This document shows, in pieces, positions 16,926 through 27,273 of a stretch of DNA of 53,281 nucleotides (the first letter of the stretch is position 1; each line of letters starts with the position of its first letter). The DNA is from Marinilabilia sp. (GTDB lineage Bacteria; Bacteroidota; Bacteroidia; Bacteroidales; Marinilabiliaceae). Location of the stretch: the NCBI RefSeq assembly GCF_016278715.1, contig NZ_JADQBH010000042.1:1-53281 (forward strand), given 5' to 3'. The notes under the pieces were generated by a model. The model did no database searches and was not told the origin of the DNA. It saw only the letters and a list, made by a program, of their open reading frames with translations. The translations under genes were made by a program, and so were the position numbers.

Positions 16926-18803
16926 TTACCGCCCCATCAAAACCAAAAGAACATTTATATCGCTCGGTGAGACCCCACTTATTCTGGAAGCCTGACCAAT
17001 TGTTTCCGGATCGATTTTAGCAAGTTTTTGCCTACCCTCTGTGGAAATGTTTTTGATGGCAGCATAATCAAACTTTCCCTGAATTTTTAAAGTCTCAAGG
17101 CGTTGAAGTTTATCAGCAATCACTTTTTCACGATTGATATATCCTTCATATTTGATAGAAATTTCCACACTCTCAAAAATTTCCAGTCGTCTGTCAGATG
17201 GTAATTCCTTACATTGTTCCTTGAATGAAGAAATAGAATCAACCAAATCACACAGCTTTATTTGTGGCCTGGTTACAATATCCCTGAGTTTACCTTTCTG
17301 CTTTATTGGGCTGGTGCCCATTTCAACTAACCAGGAATTAATTTCGTCAGGTGTTACACGATAGGAATCAAGAAAACTTAGAATAATTTTCCTCCACTCC
17401 ATCTTTTCCTTAAATATTTCATATCTATCGTTCCTAACCAGTCCGATAGATTTTCCCTTTTCGGTTAAACGAATATCCGCATCATCCTGCCGCAACAAAA
17501 TCCGGTATTCTGCTCTGGATGTAAACATCCGGTATGGCTCATCAACCCCCTTGGTAACCAAATCATCAATTAAAACACCGATATAAGCTTCATCACGTTT
17601 TAAAATAAATGAATCTTTGCCTTTCAATTCTAGGGCAGCATTTATTCCAGCCATGAGTCCCTGTGCTGCAGCTTCCTCATAACCGGTAGTCCCATTAATC
17701 TGACCAGCAAAATACATTCCCTTAACTTTCTTGGTTTCCAAAGTATGATGCAATTGAGTTGGATCAAAAAAGTCGTACTCAATGGCATATCCGGGCCGAA
17801 AAATAAAGGCATCTTCCAATCCGGGAATAGATTTTAAAGCTTCTAACTGGGTAGCAAGTGGCAAAGAACTGCTGAAACCATTCAAATAATACTCAATGGT
17901 TTCTTCACCTTCAGGTTCAAGATGAAGTTGATGCTCATCTTTACCCTCGAAAGTCACAACTTTCGTTTCAATGCTGGGACAATATCGTGGTCCAATACTT
18001 TGAATGGTCCCGTCAAACATTGGACTATCCTGCAAACTTTTTTTAATACTATCGTGAACCACCGGATTGGTATAAGTTAAATAGCAGCTACGCTGTTTTA
18101 ACTTTTTGTTGGAAACGGGAAGAAAAGAAAACTTGTAGAAATCATCCTCCCCGGGTTGCTCTTTCAGTTTCTCGAAATGAACAGTTCTTCCATCAACTCT
18201 GACAGGGGTGCCGGTTTTCATTCTACCGGTAACAAAACCTCGTTCAAGAAATTTATCAGACAATCCTTTGGAAGAAGGTTCAGAAATCCTTCCACCTTCC
18301 ATTTGAACTTTCCCAATATGCATTAAACCATTTAGAAAAGTTCCGTTGGTAAGAATTACTTTCTTAGATTGAAAGATTACATTTTGAGCAGTAATAATTT
18401 TAAAATTATCGGCGCTGGAAAAATCCACATCCACAACGGTATCCTGCCAAAAAAACAAATTATCTGTTTGCTCCAGCCTCTTTCTCCACTCTGAAGAAAA
18501 AACCATGCGATCGCACTGAGATCGTGGACTCCACATGGCAGGTCCTTTAGACCGGTTGAGCATTCTAAACTGAATAGAAGAAGCATCAGTAACCAAACCC
18601 ATTTGACCACCCAAAGCATCTATCTCCCTTACAATCTGACCTTTAGCGATACCTCCTACTGCCGGGTTACAACTCATTTGTGCAACCTTATTCAAATCCA
18701 TTGTAATAAGCAACGTTTTAGCACCAAGGTTAGCAGCAGCAACACCAGCTTCGCATCCGGCATGCCCCCCTCCTACGACAATAACATCAAAATTGAAATC
18801 CAT
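16926..18803 (-). CDS. mnmG: tRNA uridine-5-carboxymethylaminomethyl synthesis enzyme MnmG
   Basis: The 625-residue protein has the FAD-binding start [15 protein letters not shown] (residues about 6-20), the family motifs [13 protein letters not shown] and [17 protein letters not shown] and the C-terminal helical domain that contacts MnmE. With MnmE it forms the cmnm5 modification on the wobble uridine of certain tRNAs, using FAD and methylene-tetrahydrofolate. Length is standard (620-630). The gene, historically gidA, is commonly close to oriC, consistent with the parS-like site directly after its stop. A 50-base gap separates it from the upstream ybeY. Confidence 0.97.
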   Translation of the reverse strand: MDFNFDVIVVGGGHAGCEAGVAAANLGAKTLLITMDLNKVAQMSCNPAVGGIAKGQIVREIDALGGQMGLVTDASSIQFRMLNRSKGPAMWSPRSQCDRMVFSSEWRKRLEQTDNLFFWQDTVVDVDFSSADNFKIITAQNVIFQSKKVILTNGTFLNGLMHIGKVQMEGGRISEPSSKGLSDKFLERGFVTGRMKTGTPVRVDGRTVHFEKLKEQPGEDDFYKFSFLPVSNKKLKQRSCYLTYTNPVVHDSIKKSLQDSPMFDGTIQSIGPRYCPSIETKVVTFEGKDEHQLHLEPEGEETIEYYLNGFSSSLPLATQLEALKSIPGLEDAFIFRPGYAIEYDFFDPTQLHHTLETKKVKGMYFAGQINGTTGYEEAAAQGLMAGINAALELKGKDSFILKRDEAYIGVLIDDLVTKGVDEPYRMFTSRAEYRILLRQDDADIRLTEKGKSIGLVRNDRYEIFKEKMEWRKIILSFLDSYRVTPDEINSWLVEMGTSPIKQKGKLRDIVTRPQIKLCDLVDSISSFKEQCKELPSDRRLEIFESVEISIKYEGYINREKVIADKLQRLETLKIQGKFDYAAIKNISTEGRQKLAKIDPETIGQASRISGVSPSDINVLLVLMGR

Positions 18804-18853
18804 AAAAATGTACGTTCAAAAAAAAGATAGACAACTCAGCAAAGATAACAGAG

Positions 18854-19282
18854 TTACTGAAAATTTGTTTCGTAAAAGAGCAGTGCCAGATTCTCTGAAT
18901 TTCTCATAATGACCTTTTCTTCTTCTGTATGGTCATTCAATCCGCTCAGATGCAAAACTCCATGAATAATTACACGCAAAAGTTCATTAAAAAAAGAAAC
19001 ACCAAATCTTTCGGCATTAAAAGTAACAGTGGGAATACTAATGAGGATATCACCGGAAATTTTTCGTTTACCTGAGTAGTCAAACGTTATAATGTCGGTA
19101 GTATAATTATGATTAAGATATTTCCGGTTATTTTCTAGAATAAAATTATCTGAACAAAAAAAATAATTAATTGCACCTAATATAAACCCCTTATTTTCAA
19201 TAACTTCTGAAATCCATTGGCTTATTTTATCACTATCCGGGAGGTTGTATTCAATATCGTATGAAGAAAAGGAAATAGGCAC
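18854..19282 (-). CDS. ybeY: Endoribonuclease YbeY (rRNA maturation factor)
   Basis: The 142-residue protein has the zinc-binding motif H107-GVLH111-LSGLNDH118, the YbeY signature HGxLHLxG. The spacing before the last ligand is one residue longer than in E. coli, where it is GYDH; as I recall Bacteroidota members often differ here. LNHNYTTDIITFDYS near residue 57 is the other conserved block. YbeY is a single-strand RNase that acts in 16S rRNA 3' end processing and ribosome quality control. The RsbW-like gene ends 5 bases upstream, so the two are co-transcribed. Confidence 0.92.
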   Translation of the reverse strand: MPISFSSYDIEYNLPDSDKISQWISEVIENKGFILGAINYFFCSDNFILENNRKYLNHNYTTDIITFDYSGKRKISGDILISIPTVTFNAERFGVSFFNELLRVIIHGVLHLSGLNDHTEEEKVIMRNSENLALLFYETNFQ

Positions 19283-19287
19283 GTTAA

Positions 19288-19689
19288 TTATGATAAATTA
19301 AATAGAATTTTAACTTCATTTCCCTTTTCATTAAATTCAATTTCATCGGCCAAATGATTCATTAGAAAAATTCCTCTTCCGTGAGTCTTTTCTAAATTTT
19401 CAGGTTTAGTAGGATCCGGTAAAATTTTATAATTAAATCCAGGACCATCATCTGTTATGATAAATTGAATTATTTTATCAGTAACTTCATATTGAAGAAT
19501 AACATCTTTGTCACATTCCAGTTTATTACCATGCACAATGGCATTATTGACCCCTTCAACCACAGCCAATAACAACTTTCCATATATATCGGAATGCAGC
19601 TGATATTTTGCAGATATATCATCTATTAACCTCTCAACAAGGTTAATATTCTTAATCTCAGATTTAAAAACCATTTTATTCACTTCCAC
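19288..19689 (-). CDS. Serine-kinase-type anti-sigma regulatory ATPase (RsbW/SpoIIAB-like)
   Basis: This 133-residue protein is a lone GHKL ATPase domain. The N box is VEGVNNAIVHGN (E45, N49), the G1 box is DDGPGF and the G2 box is HGRGIFLM. It lacks any sensor, histidine or receiver domain, so it belongs with the RsbW/SpoIIAB group that binds a sigma factor or phosphorylates an STAS-domain antagonist. No sigma factor or STAS gene lies beside it in this window, so its partner is unknown. As I recall it often accompanies ybeY in Bacteroidota, as it does here. Confidence 0.85.
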   Translation of the reverse strand: MEVNKMVFKSEIKNINLVERLIDDISAKYQLHSDIYGKLLLAVVEGVNNAIVHGNKLECDKDVILQYEVTDKIIQFIITDDGPGFNYKILPDPTKPENLEKTHGRGIFLMNHLADEIEFNEKGNEVKILFNLS

Positions 19690-19786
19690 AAATTTTGACC
19701 AGGCCCGGTTTTAAAAATACTAAATTACATTATTTATACTCATGAAGAAAAAAAGAGTTTCTAAAATATTCAGTTTTTTTGAATTA

Positions 19787-20944
19787 TTAACGAATTAACC
19801 ACTGCTCAGGGTCTAATTTATTACTCTCTTCCCATATTTCAAAATGCAAAATTTCTTTCATCTCACTGTTATCTTTATAAATTTTACCGATTTTTTGCCC
19901 TGAAGATACAATATCACCTTTTGAAACAAATACATCAATTAAATTTCCATAAACAGTTAAAAATTTTCCGTGACGTATAATAACCGCCTTGTTTAATCCT
20001 GGAATGGCAACAACCGTAGAAACTGTTCCATTATGTACACTATAAACTTCTGACGAACCAGTTACCCGAATATCAATACCATTATTTTTAATAGTAACAT
20101 TTTTAAGTACCGGATGGCGATGTTCACCAAATGCATTAACTATTAATCCATTGGTTACAGGCCACGTAAGTTTTCCCATCTGGTCTGCAAATTCGCCGGA
20201 TTCAGCAGTGTTAATATTTTCAGATTTTTGAGCGGCAATGAGTTCTCTGATCTTACTTTCAAGTTGAGCTGCTGCTTGCTCCTTCTCCTTCAAACTTTGC
20301 TGAAGCCATTGCTGTTCGGTACTCAATCTCTGAACTAACCTTGATTTGCGCTTTTTATTCAGAGTCAATTGGTGAACTTCACTTTCAATACTCCTTAAAA
20401 CCTCTTCTTTTTCACTTTTTTGCTGCTGAATCTCTCTAAGCAGAGCAGATACCCTATTTTGATTTTGAATCAATAATTCCCCTTGTTTTTGTCTGTATCG
20501 GCTATACTCTTTGAACAACCGGTACCGCAAATACCCTTCACTAAAATCTTCGGAACTAAACAAAAACATCAAATAATTCAAATCTCCTTTTCGTTGATAG
20601 GAATCTCTTATAAGTTTTGAATACTCCCTTTTCAACCGAATAATATCGTTCTCCAGGTCATTAACAAGCATCTGATTCACTTCAATCTGCCTGTCTAATT
20701 GTTCAATTTCTTCCTGAAAATTTTCAACCAAACGTTGACGCGCAGTAACCTCTCTATCAATCAGATTCAACTCCCGGAGGTTATCCAGTCGGTTTTCCTT
20801 CTTCTCTTCAATTAATTTTGTGGTATTGGAAATATCCTTCAAAAGACTTTCTCTTTCCTTCCGAAGGTCTTCAACATTTTGCGCACTTAAATGAAAAAAG
20901 GGCAGAAACAAAAAAATAAAAAAGCTACCTATAAATTTTTTCAT
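19787..20944 (-). CDS. EnvC-like murein hydrolase activator (degenerate M23/LytM domain)
   Basis: Starting at the ATG ending at 20944, the 385-residue protein begins MKKFIGSFFIFLFLPFFHLSAQ, a clear signal peptide; the longer frame from 21013 would bury it. Residues about 25-240 are a long coiled coil, followed by a LytM/M23 domain at about 270-385. The zinc site is broken: the HxxxD position reads NNGID and the HxH position reads ILHFE, so only the final histidine remains. This is the signature of EnvC-type activators, which stimulate amidases instead of cutting peptidoglycan. It overlaps the end of the DUF4292 gene by 20 bases and closes the flippase-dut-TPR-DUF4292 operon. FtsX elsewhere in the window could be its membrane partner. 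Confidence 0.88.
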   Translation of the reverse strand: MKKFIGSFFIFLFLPFFHLSAQNVEDLRKERESLLKDISNTTKLIEEKKENRLDNLRELNLIDREVTARQRLVENFQEEIEQLDRQIEVNQMLVNDLENDIIRLKREYSKLIRDSYQRKGDLNYLMFLFSSEDFSEGYLRYRLFKEYSRYRQKQGELLIQNQNRVSALLREIQQQKSEKEEVLRSIESEVHQLTLNKKRKSRLVQRLSTEQQWLQQSLKEKEQAAAQLESKIRELIAAQKSENINTAESGEFADQMGKLTWPVTNGLIVNAFGEHRHPVLKNVTIKNNGIDIRVTGSSEVYSVHNGTVSTVVAIPGLNKAVIIRHGKFLTVYGNLIDVFVSKGDIVSSGQKIGKIYKDNSEMKEILHFEIWEESNKLDPEQWLIR

Positions 20945-21773
20945 ACTTATCGGATACCTGAAATGAAATACTCTCCAAACCGTTAACATCAATATCGGAA
21001 TGCGTAATATCAAGAGACAACTTTTTTAAACCTTTATTTCCGGTAACAGACATTTTCTTTGGAAACAATTGTCCGGTATTGGTTTCAGTAAATTCATCAT
21101 ACAATACATCTAAAACAAGATTCTTTTCCAATTCATTAAAGGAAATCCGATTAACCTGAAAAGAACGGGGCTGAATCCACATCTTATGCCATATTCCTTG
21201 TTTCTCGTCTGAAAACAAAGAATTACTTTTTTCTTTGACTGAACTAAGTTTATATTGTCCTTTCTCAATTCCCAAATGATAATCATATAAACTAATACCT
21301 TTATTTTCAAAAAAACTGAAAGCATGGTTAAGCAACAGACTTTGAAAAGTATTGAAATCAGCTTCCACACCAAATTTCCTTTTTACTTCATCGAAATCGG
21401 TATAAACAACGTTTCTTCCCATCCGATTAATAATTGTAACACTGTCAGGTTTCATAGAAATCCTGGCTACTTCAATACCCATTGGGGCAAGGATACTCAT
21501 ACGTATTACAACGTCCTTTTCAATATAAATATTGGCCCTGAAGGTATGACTAATTTCATCAGACTTGAATTCAACCAACGATTTACGGAAAAATATACTT
21601 TCAACATCATTGCTGTTTTTCTCAAGTGTCTGAACCAATTCTGTTTCATCCATCGGAATTATTCCCATAGAATCTGAAAGAACCTTTTTAGATTTACATC
21701 CTGAAAAGGATATAACAATCACATATAAAATAATAAAGATTCTATTCTTCATCAATGTAACGTTTTTCATCAA
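20925..21773 (-). CDS. DUF4292 family lipoprotein
   Basis: This 282-residue protein has a signal sequence ending in the lipobox SFSGC, so it is a lipoprotein; the better start may be the internal methionine eight codons in (MKNRIFIILYVIVISFSGC). The rest is beta-rich with alternating charged and hydrophobic residues. Position between a TPR lipoprotein and an EnvC-like protein, with overlaps on both sides, matches the conserved place of DUF4292 in Bacteroidota. The overall shape (FRANIYIEKDVVIRMSILAPMGIEVARI) recalls LolA/LolB-type lipid-binding folds. A role in outer-membrane lipoprotein handling is an inference only. Confidence 0.8.
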   Translation of the reverse strand: MMKNVTLMKNRIFIILYVIVISFSGCKSKKVLSDSMGIIPMDETELVQTLEKNSNDVESIFFRKSLVEFKSDEISHTFRANIYIEKDVVIRMSILAPMGIEVARISMKPDSVTIINRMGRNVVYTDFDEVKRKFGVEADFNTFQSLLLNHAFSFFENKGISLYDYHLGIEKGQYKLSSVKEKSNSLFSDEKQGIWHKMWIQPRSFQVNRISFNELEKNLVLDVLYDEFTETNTGQLFPKKMSVTGNKGLKKLSLDITHSDIDVNGLESISFQVSDKYEKIYR

Positions 21774-23490
21774 TTTTACGGCTCAAAACCTTGGAATGAT
21801 CAGGTAATTCAAGTGCCTTTTCCCATTGCTGAAGGGCACCATGCACATCACCGTTCTTAAACAATATGTCACCATAATGCTCAATAATTACGGCAGAGGG
21901 CTGTTTCATATTATCAATAGCACGTTCAATAATAAACTTAGCTTCCTGAAACTGACCTTTTTTAAACAAAATCCAGGCATAAGTATCTAAAAAAGTGGAA
22001 TTACCAGGTTCAATTTCAATGGTTTTGGCACTCATCCTTTCCGCTTTGTCCAACTCCTTACCAATAACCGATAAATAATAACTGTAATTGTTCAACACCA
22101 TTACATCATTTTCATCAATATCAAGCGCTTTCTCGTATTGCTCAAAAGATTTAACAACACTGTCCACAGAATAGTAAAAATCTCCTAAATAGGCATGAAA
22201 ACGCTGTTTTAAGCCGGGATTATCCGTAGAAAGTTCCAATCCTTTTTTTAAAATACAAATAGATTGAACCGTATCACCGGTTTGAAAAAAAGAAATGCCT
22301 TGAAATAACCGAAATAAAGGAACTTCAGGGAAAAATATAACGGCTTCTGATGATTTGTTTTTTAACAGTTCATTATCTTCCAGAGAAGAAATTAAAAATA
22401 AATACTCCTGCCACAACTCAGGCTGGGAAGCATCCAGTTCGAGAGATTTTTCCAATATGCTTTTAGCTTTTTTTTCTTCTCCTTCGGATTTTAAATATTC
22501 GGAATATGAGGCATAAACTTCAGTCTGATAGGGATGTTTTTCAATAAGTATTTCATAAATTCGTTGAAAATCATCCTTTTTCAAAGGATTTTCAGCAATA
22601 TCTTTCCCGGATAAATAAGGAATAAACCGACGAAACTTATTGTCGAAAACAATGTTTTCAGACCGAAAACCTTCCATCAGATAACTTTTAAACTGTGTAG
22701 TATCGCCGCTTTCCAAATAATAGTTGGATAAAGAAAATAATACTTTCCCGTTCTCCGGTTCTTCCTTAAAAACATTTTCATACTGCTGATAAGCTTTCCT
22801 TAAATCACCATTTTCCAAATAAAAATCACCCAATATAATTTTAAAATCGTTATTTCCTGGATATTTATTTACCAATGATAAAAGCTCATCTTCAGCTTTT
22901 TGAATCTCATCATTTTCCAAATAAAGTTGAACCTTTTCAAATATAAGGCTTTCATTTACACCTATTTGACCCTCAATAATATTTAAAACATCAACGGCTT
23001 CACTATAAAGTCCATTTTGAATTTTAACCTGAGATACAAAATACAGATCTTCAACAGAAGAATCATCAATGGTTAACAATTTTTCAGAAACCTCTACGGC
23101 CTTTTCTCCCTTTTTGTTGGCCTGTAGAATTCTGGAATACAAATTAATATAAAACCTGTTGTCGGGACTATGCCGAACAGCCCTGTCCATAAGAACTTCT
23201 GCTTCATCTAAGTTTTCATTAGCAACCAGAAACCGGGAAAGTTCATAGGCACAAGAGGAACAAGTAGAATCAATCTTGAGCGCTTCAGCAAAATACATAA
23301 AACTCTTATTGGTTTCATTAAGTGCTTTGTATCTGTTACCCTCGTAAAAATAATAGTTGAATTTACGTTGTTCTTCTTCATTAAGAACAACCTCAGCACT
23401 CTGACTATCATTGATAGGATTATTATTCTTTGGAAGAGACCTGCAACCAAATCCCAATACAACTATGACAATTAAAAATAAATATCTCAT
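21742..23490 (-). CDS. Tetratricopeptide-repeat lipoprotein
   Basis: The 582-residue protein starts MRYLFLIVIVVLGFGCRSL, with a lipobox cysteine at position 16, and then consists of TPR-like helical pairs almost throughout. Examples are YKALNETNKSFMYFAEALKI, AYQQYENVFKEEPENGKVLF and SFEQYEKALDIDENDVMVLN. TPR arrays are protein-binding scaffolds. It lies between dut and DUF4292 and overlaps the start of the latter by 11 or 32 bases depending on the DUF4292 start, so they are translationally coupled. The usual name in this context is TPR-containing outer-membrane lipoprotein; the partner is not known. Confidence 0.85.
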   Translation of the reverse strand: MRYLFLIVIVVLGFGCRSLPKNNNPINDSQSAEVVLNEEEQRKFNYYFYEGNRYKALNETNKSFMYFAEALKIDSTCSSCAYELSRFLVANENLDEAEVLMDRAVRHSPDNRFYINLYSRILQANKKGEKAVEVSEKLLTIDDSSVEDLYFVSQVKIQNGLYSEAVDVLNIIEGQIGVNESLIFEKVQLYLENDEIQKAEDELLSLVNKYPGNNDFKIILGDFYLENGDLRKAYQQYENVFKEEPENGKVLFSLSNYYLESGDTTQFKSYLMEGFRSENIVFDNKFRRFIPYLSGKDIAENPLKKDDFQRIYEILIEKHPYQTEVYASYSEYLKSEGEEKKAKSILEKSLELDASQPELWQEYLFLISSLEDNELLKNKSSEAVIFFPEVPLFRLFQGISFFQTGDTVQSICILKKGLELSTDNPGLKQRFHAYLGDFYYSVDSVVKSFEQYEKALDIDENDVMVLNNYSYYLSVIGKELDKAERMSAKTIEIEPGNSTFLDTYAWILFKKGQFQEAKFIIERAIDNMKQPSAVIIEHYGDILFKNGDVHGALQQWEKALELPDHSKVLSRKIDEKRYIDEE

Positions 23491-23520
23491 CTACCCCTGT
23501 TTCACTTAAATTCTAAAATA

Positions 23521-23955
23521 TCAAACTCCTGTGTGACCAAAACCACCATCTCCCCGTACACTATCATTTAATTCTTCTACCCGCTCCCACTCAAATTTCT
23601 CATATCTTTGAATTACCATTTGGCAAATACGGTCGCCATTACAAATCTCAAATTCTTTGTTGGATAAATTAACAAGAATAACTTTTATTTCTCCACGATA
23701 ATCGCTATCAATAGTACCTGGGCTATTTAAAACAGTAATACCACTTTTAGCAGCCAAACCACTACGCGGTCGTATTTGAGCTTCTGTTCCCAACGGAAGT
23801 TCAATGAAGATTCCAGTAGGTACCATTGCTCTCTCTAATGGTTTTAAAATCACTTTCCCATCAAGAGAAGCTCTTAAATCAACCCCGGCAGAGCCTTCCG
23901 TAGCATATTCAGGAACCGGATTATTGCTATTGTTAATTAACTTTACTTTTATCAT
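23521..23955 (-). CDS. dut: dUTP diphosphatase (dUTPase)
   Basis: The 144-residue protein has all five trimeric dUTPase motifs: SAGVDLRAS (motif 1), [12 protein letters not shown] (2), [14 protein letters not shown] (3, with the catalytic aspartate), [10 protein letters not shown] (4) and [10 protein letters not shown] (5, the glycine-rich tail that closes over the substrate). It hydrolyses dUTP to dUMP, keeping uracil out of DNA and feeding dTMP synthesis. Its first codons overlap the end of the flippase gene by 23 bases. Length is typical. Confidence 0.96.
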   Translation of the reverse strand: MIKVKLINNSNNPVPEYATEGSAGVDLRASLDGKVILKPLERAMVPTGIFIELPLGTEAQIRPRSGLAAKSGITVLNSPGTIDSDYRGEIKVILVNLSNKEFEICNGDRICQMVIQRYEKFEWERVEELNDSVRGDGGFGHTGV

Positions 23956-25393
23956 ATCTCTTAATTACAAAAAACGAACCAATAAATAAAGCAAATATAA
24001 CTGCTTTAAACAGATAGGAAAAAAAATCATTTTTAATATTTATCTCAGCATTCAATAAAAATACAACTCCTGTGAGGAGGAAATAGATAATATACTGCCT
24101 AATTTGATAGGGAACAGGATAGAATTTTCTTCCAAAATAGGCGGATAAAACCACCATTACAAAATATCCACAAAGCAAGGCTATTGCTGACCCAATAATA
24201 CCAATTGAGGGAACTAAAATGATATTTAAACCAATAGTAATAGAAGCACCAATTGCACCAAAAACAGCTCCTACCCAGGTTCGGTCGGTAAGTTTATACC
24301 ACAACGATAAATTAAAGTAAATACCGTAAAATAAAAGCGCAATTAAGACAAGTGGTATAATAGAATTACCCTGAATATAAGCTGAAGTCAATACAATATT
24401 AATAACATCAATAAAAAGGGTAACACCAAGAAATATAACCAAACCAAAAAAAATAAAATAGTTCATTACTGTGGCATAAACCACTTTCCCTTCTTCTTTA
24501 TTTTTAAAAAAGAAAGGCTCAAAAGCAAATCGGAATGATTGCGTAAACAAACTCATTAATATTCCAATTTTAAAATTAGCACCATAAACAGCCAATTGAC
24601 TAAACCCTCCATCGCCAACCAACACAGGTAACAATATTTTGTCAATATTCTGGGTTAACATACCTGTAATACCAACAAAAAGGACAGGTAATGAATAAAC
24701 AAGAACGGGCTTTATAACCCGGAAATCTATAATTGCTTTTAAATGAATAACCTGAGGAATAAGAAGTAAAAAAGTAATAATACTACTTAATGCATTACTA
24801 AAAAACACATAGAAAATTCCATCAAATTTAGAATAATATTCAATTATTATAGTGCCTACATACTGATGTTTAATCAGATAAGGAATTAGTAATAGAAAAA
24901 ATAAATTAAAAAATATATTTGCTCCAATATTAATAAGCTTAATTATGCCAAAACGAATAGCCCTGTTTTGAAGACGCAATCTGGCAAATGGAAGGGCAGT
25001 AAACGAATCAATACCAAGAACCAAAAATACCAAAAAAATGGAAAGTGAATGCTCTCCCGCATAGAAAACATCACTCAGCGTTCCATGTAAAAAAACTCCA
25101 AGAATAACAAAAGAACCACTTGTAATGGCTAATAAAATAACAAGTGTCTTAAAAATAGAATTTTCATTATATCCCTTACCAGAAAACCTGAAAAAACCGG
25201 TTTCCAGTCCATAAGTAAGAATAACTAAAACAACTGAAACAACTGCATAAAAATTGACTACAACGCCATATTCTTCCATGCTTAACGTTCGAATATAAAA
25301 TGGCATTAAAAGCCAGTTTAATAAACGCCCAATCATGGTTGATGCCCCGTAAATTACAGTTTCTCCTGCCAGTCGTTTAAGGCTTAAAGACAT
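23933..25393 (-). CDS. Polysaccharide/lipid flippase of the MOP superfamily (Wzx-like)
   Basis: The 486-residue protein is hydrophobic throughout, with about 12-14 predicted membrane helices, and starts [20 protein letters not shown] as in Wzx-type O-antigen or capsule transporters (Polysacc_synt family). Such proteins flip undecaprenyl-linked glycans across the inner membrane. No glycosyltransferase genes lie nearby, and its conserved place before dut and the TPR lipoprotein suggests a housekeeping role, perhaps in lipid-linked cell wall precursor transport. That last point is inference. It is the first gene of the five-gene operon ending with the EnvC-like gene. Confidence 0.85.
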   Translation of the reverse strand: MSLSLKRLAGETVIYGASTMIGRLLNWLLMPFYIRTLSMEEYGVVVNFYAVVSVVLVILTYGLETGFFRFSGKGYNENSIFKTLVILLAITSGSFVILGVFLHGTLSDVFYAGEHSLSIFLVFLVLGIDSFTALPFARLRLQNRAIRFGIIKLINIGANIFFNLFFLLLIPYLIKHQYVGTIIIEYYSKFDGIFYVFFSNALSSIITFLLLIPQVIHLKAIIDFRVIKPVLVYSLPVLFVGITGMLTQNIDKILLPVLVGDGGFSQLAVYGANFKIGILMSLFTQSFRFAFEPFFFKNKEEGKVVYATVMNYFIFFGLVIFLGVTLFIDVINIVLTSAYIQGNSIIPLVLIALLFYGIYFNLSLWYKLTDRTWVGAVFGAIGASITIGLNIILVPSIGIIGSAIALLCGYFVMVVLSAYFGRKFYPVPYQIRQYIIYFLLTGVVFLLNAEINIKNDFFSYLFKAVIFALFIGSFFVIKRYDKSKVN

Positions 25394-25419
25394 GTTATCA
25401 GCTGATTAAAATTAAAGAA

Positions 25420-26442
25420 TTAAAACAAGGTAGATTGAGAGGAATCTAAATCTCGACCCAAATGCTTATAGGCCAAAGGCGTAGTAACACGTCCTCTGGG
25501 GGTACGTTTGATAAACCCCTCTTTAATAAGAAAAGGTTCATAAACTTCTTCAATTGTTCCGGAATCTTCACCTATGGCAGTAGCAATAGTAGTTAAACCG
25601 ACAGGACCTCCACCAAATTTATCAATAATTGTCAGTAATATTTTATGATCCATTTGATCCAGCCCATGTTGATCGATATCAAGTGCTTCGAGACTAAATC
25701 TTGTAATGGGCATATCAATTTTACCATTTCCTTTTACAAGAGCAAAATCACGAACACGCCTGAGCAATGAATTAGCAATACGAGGTGTACCACGACTTCG
25801 TCTGGATATTTCAGCGGACGCTTCTTCCAAAATGGGAACATCAAGAATACGTGCAGACCTCGAAATAATGCCTTTCAATACATCAACATCGTAATATTCC
25901 AAATGGCAATTAATTCCAAACCTGGCCCTCAACGGACTGGTAAGCAAACCACTACGTGTTGTAGCACCAATTAATGTAAAAGGATTTAATTCAATCTGAA
26001 TACTTTTAGCTCCCGGTCCTTTGTCTATCACAATATCAATTCGAAAATCCTCCATTGCTGAATAAAGATACTCCTCAACAATAGGACTCAGACGATGAAT
26101 TTCATCAATAAAGAGTACATCATTGGGTTCCAGAGAAGTGAGGATACCGGCTAAATCTCCTGGTTTGTCGAGTACCGGCCCACTGGTAAGTTTAAATCCA
26201 ACGCCCAATTCATGCGAAATTATATTGGACAGGGTAGTTTTTCCTAGTCCGGGAGGCCCATGAAGTAAAACATGATCCAGGGCATCGCCACGCATAAGTG
26301 CGGCTTTAACAAATATTTGAAGATTTTCAACTACTTTGTATTGCCCTTTGAAATCTGCAAAACTTAGTGGTCTTAACTTTTGCTCTATATCAGGTTCTCT
26401 TGTTTGTTCTTCGCCGCCATTACGTATATCAAACTCCATCAC
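25420..26442 (-). CDS. ruvB: Holliday junction branch migration ATPase RuvB
   Basis: The 340-residue protein has Walker [10 protein letters not shown] (residues 62-70), Walker B FIDEIHRL (D113, E114), sensor 1 [11 protein letters not shown], the arginine-finger region SPLRARFG and the C-terminal winged helix ([17 protein letters not shown]). RuvB forms hexameric rings that pull DNA through RuvA-bound Holliday junctions. No ruvA or ruvC adjoins it. The gene ends 26 bases before the flippase start, so read-through into that operon is likely. Confidence 0.97.
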   Translation of the reverse strand: MMEFDIRNGGEEQTREPDIEQKLRPLSFADFKGQYKVVENLQIFVKAALMRGDALDHVLLHGPPGLGKTTLSNIISHELGVGFKLTSGPVLDKPGDLAGILTSLEPNDVLFIDEIHRLSPIVEEYLYSAMEDFRIDIVIDKGPGAKSIQIELNPFTLIGATTRSGLLTSPLRARFGINCHLEYYDVDVLKGIISRSARILDVPILEEASAEISRRSRGTPRIANSLLRRVRDFALVKGNGKIDMPITRFSLEALDIDQHGLDQMDHKILLTIIDKFGGGPVGLTTIATAIGEDSGTIEEVYEPFLIKEGFIKRTPRGRVTTPLAYKHLGRDLDSSQSTLF

Positions 26443-26677
26443 AATGATTTAAAAAGACCATAACTTAAAAAAATCATGACCATAAAAAAACTCTTCGCTA
26501 TACATTAATTCATTACAATACATTCAGGGGTAACAAGTTCATTTACATAATAGACAGTGAGAAATTTCTTTCCATGTTTGACTTTCTTCTGTATAAAAAA
26601 GAGGGTCAGCAAACCCATGAAAATCTCTTTATCACAAAAAAGGAATTAGATTAAATTAAACCAGTATTAAATATCTA

Positions 26678-27055
26678 TTAAATTTGAAAATTAAATTTGG
26701 CTATAATTTCTTTAAATATATCTATATCAAACGGTTTAGTCATATACTCATCCATTCCTTCCTTCAAACATTTATCCCGATCTGCATCATAAGTATTTGC
26801 AGTAAGACCAATTATAATATTTCTATCATCTTTTTCTTTTTCTCTTAACCTAATATTCCTGGTGGCTTCGAGACCATCCATAACAGGCATCATTAAATCC
26901 ATAAGAATAATGTCATAGCTTTTATTATCAAGTTTATCCAGAGCTTCCTTTCCATTATTGGCCACATCAATCCGAAAACCATATTTCGAAAGAGTAAGAA
27001 ATATTAGCTTCTGATTTAAAACATTATCTTCAACAAGTAACAATGAAATCCCTTC
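26678..27055 (-). CDS. Stand-alone response regulator receiver protein
   Basis: A single CheY-type receiver domain. Counting from the upstream methionine ending at 27082 (134 residues), the phosphoacceptor is D62 in DIILMDLMMP, the acidic pair is in LLVEDN, the conserved threonine is in GLTANTYDA and the lysine is K116 in TKPFD. I prefer the methionine ending at 27055 (125 residues), because the domain begins there (MEGISLLLVEDN) and the extra nine residues carry no motif. With no output domain it probably relays a phosphate or acts by protein contact, as receivers of hybrid kinases do. No kinase gene is adjacent. About 235 bases of AT-rich DNA without a gene separate it from ruvB. Confidence 0.85.
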   Translation of the reverse strand, partial: EGISLLLVEDNVLNQKLIFLTLSKYGFRIDVANNGKEALDKLDNKSYDIILMDLMMPVMDGLEATRNIRLREKEKDDRNIIIGLTANTYDADRDKCLKEGMDEYMTKPFDIDIFKEIIAKFNFQI

Positions 27056-27273
27056 CATGGATAACCCCCTTACACTTTTCACTTTAAGAATTAATATCTG
27101 ACATTTTTCATTTGTATTTTAAATTTCAAGCCGTTTAAAACCTTCATAATGAAAACATATGAAGGAAACCACCCAAGAAATCATAAACTATAAAGGTAAA
27201 AAATTTAATACGATAAAAAAACAAACAAAAATCACAAAAAGTCAACCCAAAAAGGATAGAGGACAAAAAAGAA

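Noticed and set aside
20945-21013. Upstream start of the EnvC-like protein
   Set aside because: The signal peptide begins at the methionine ending at 20944; the extension lies inside the DUF4292 gene.
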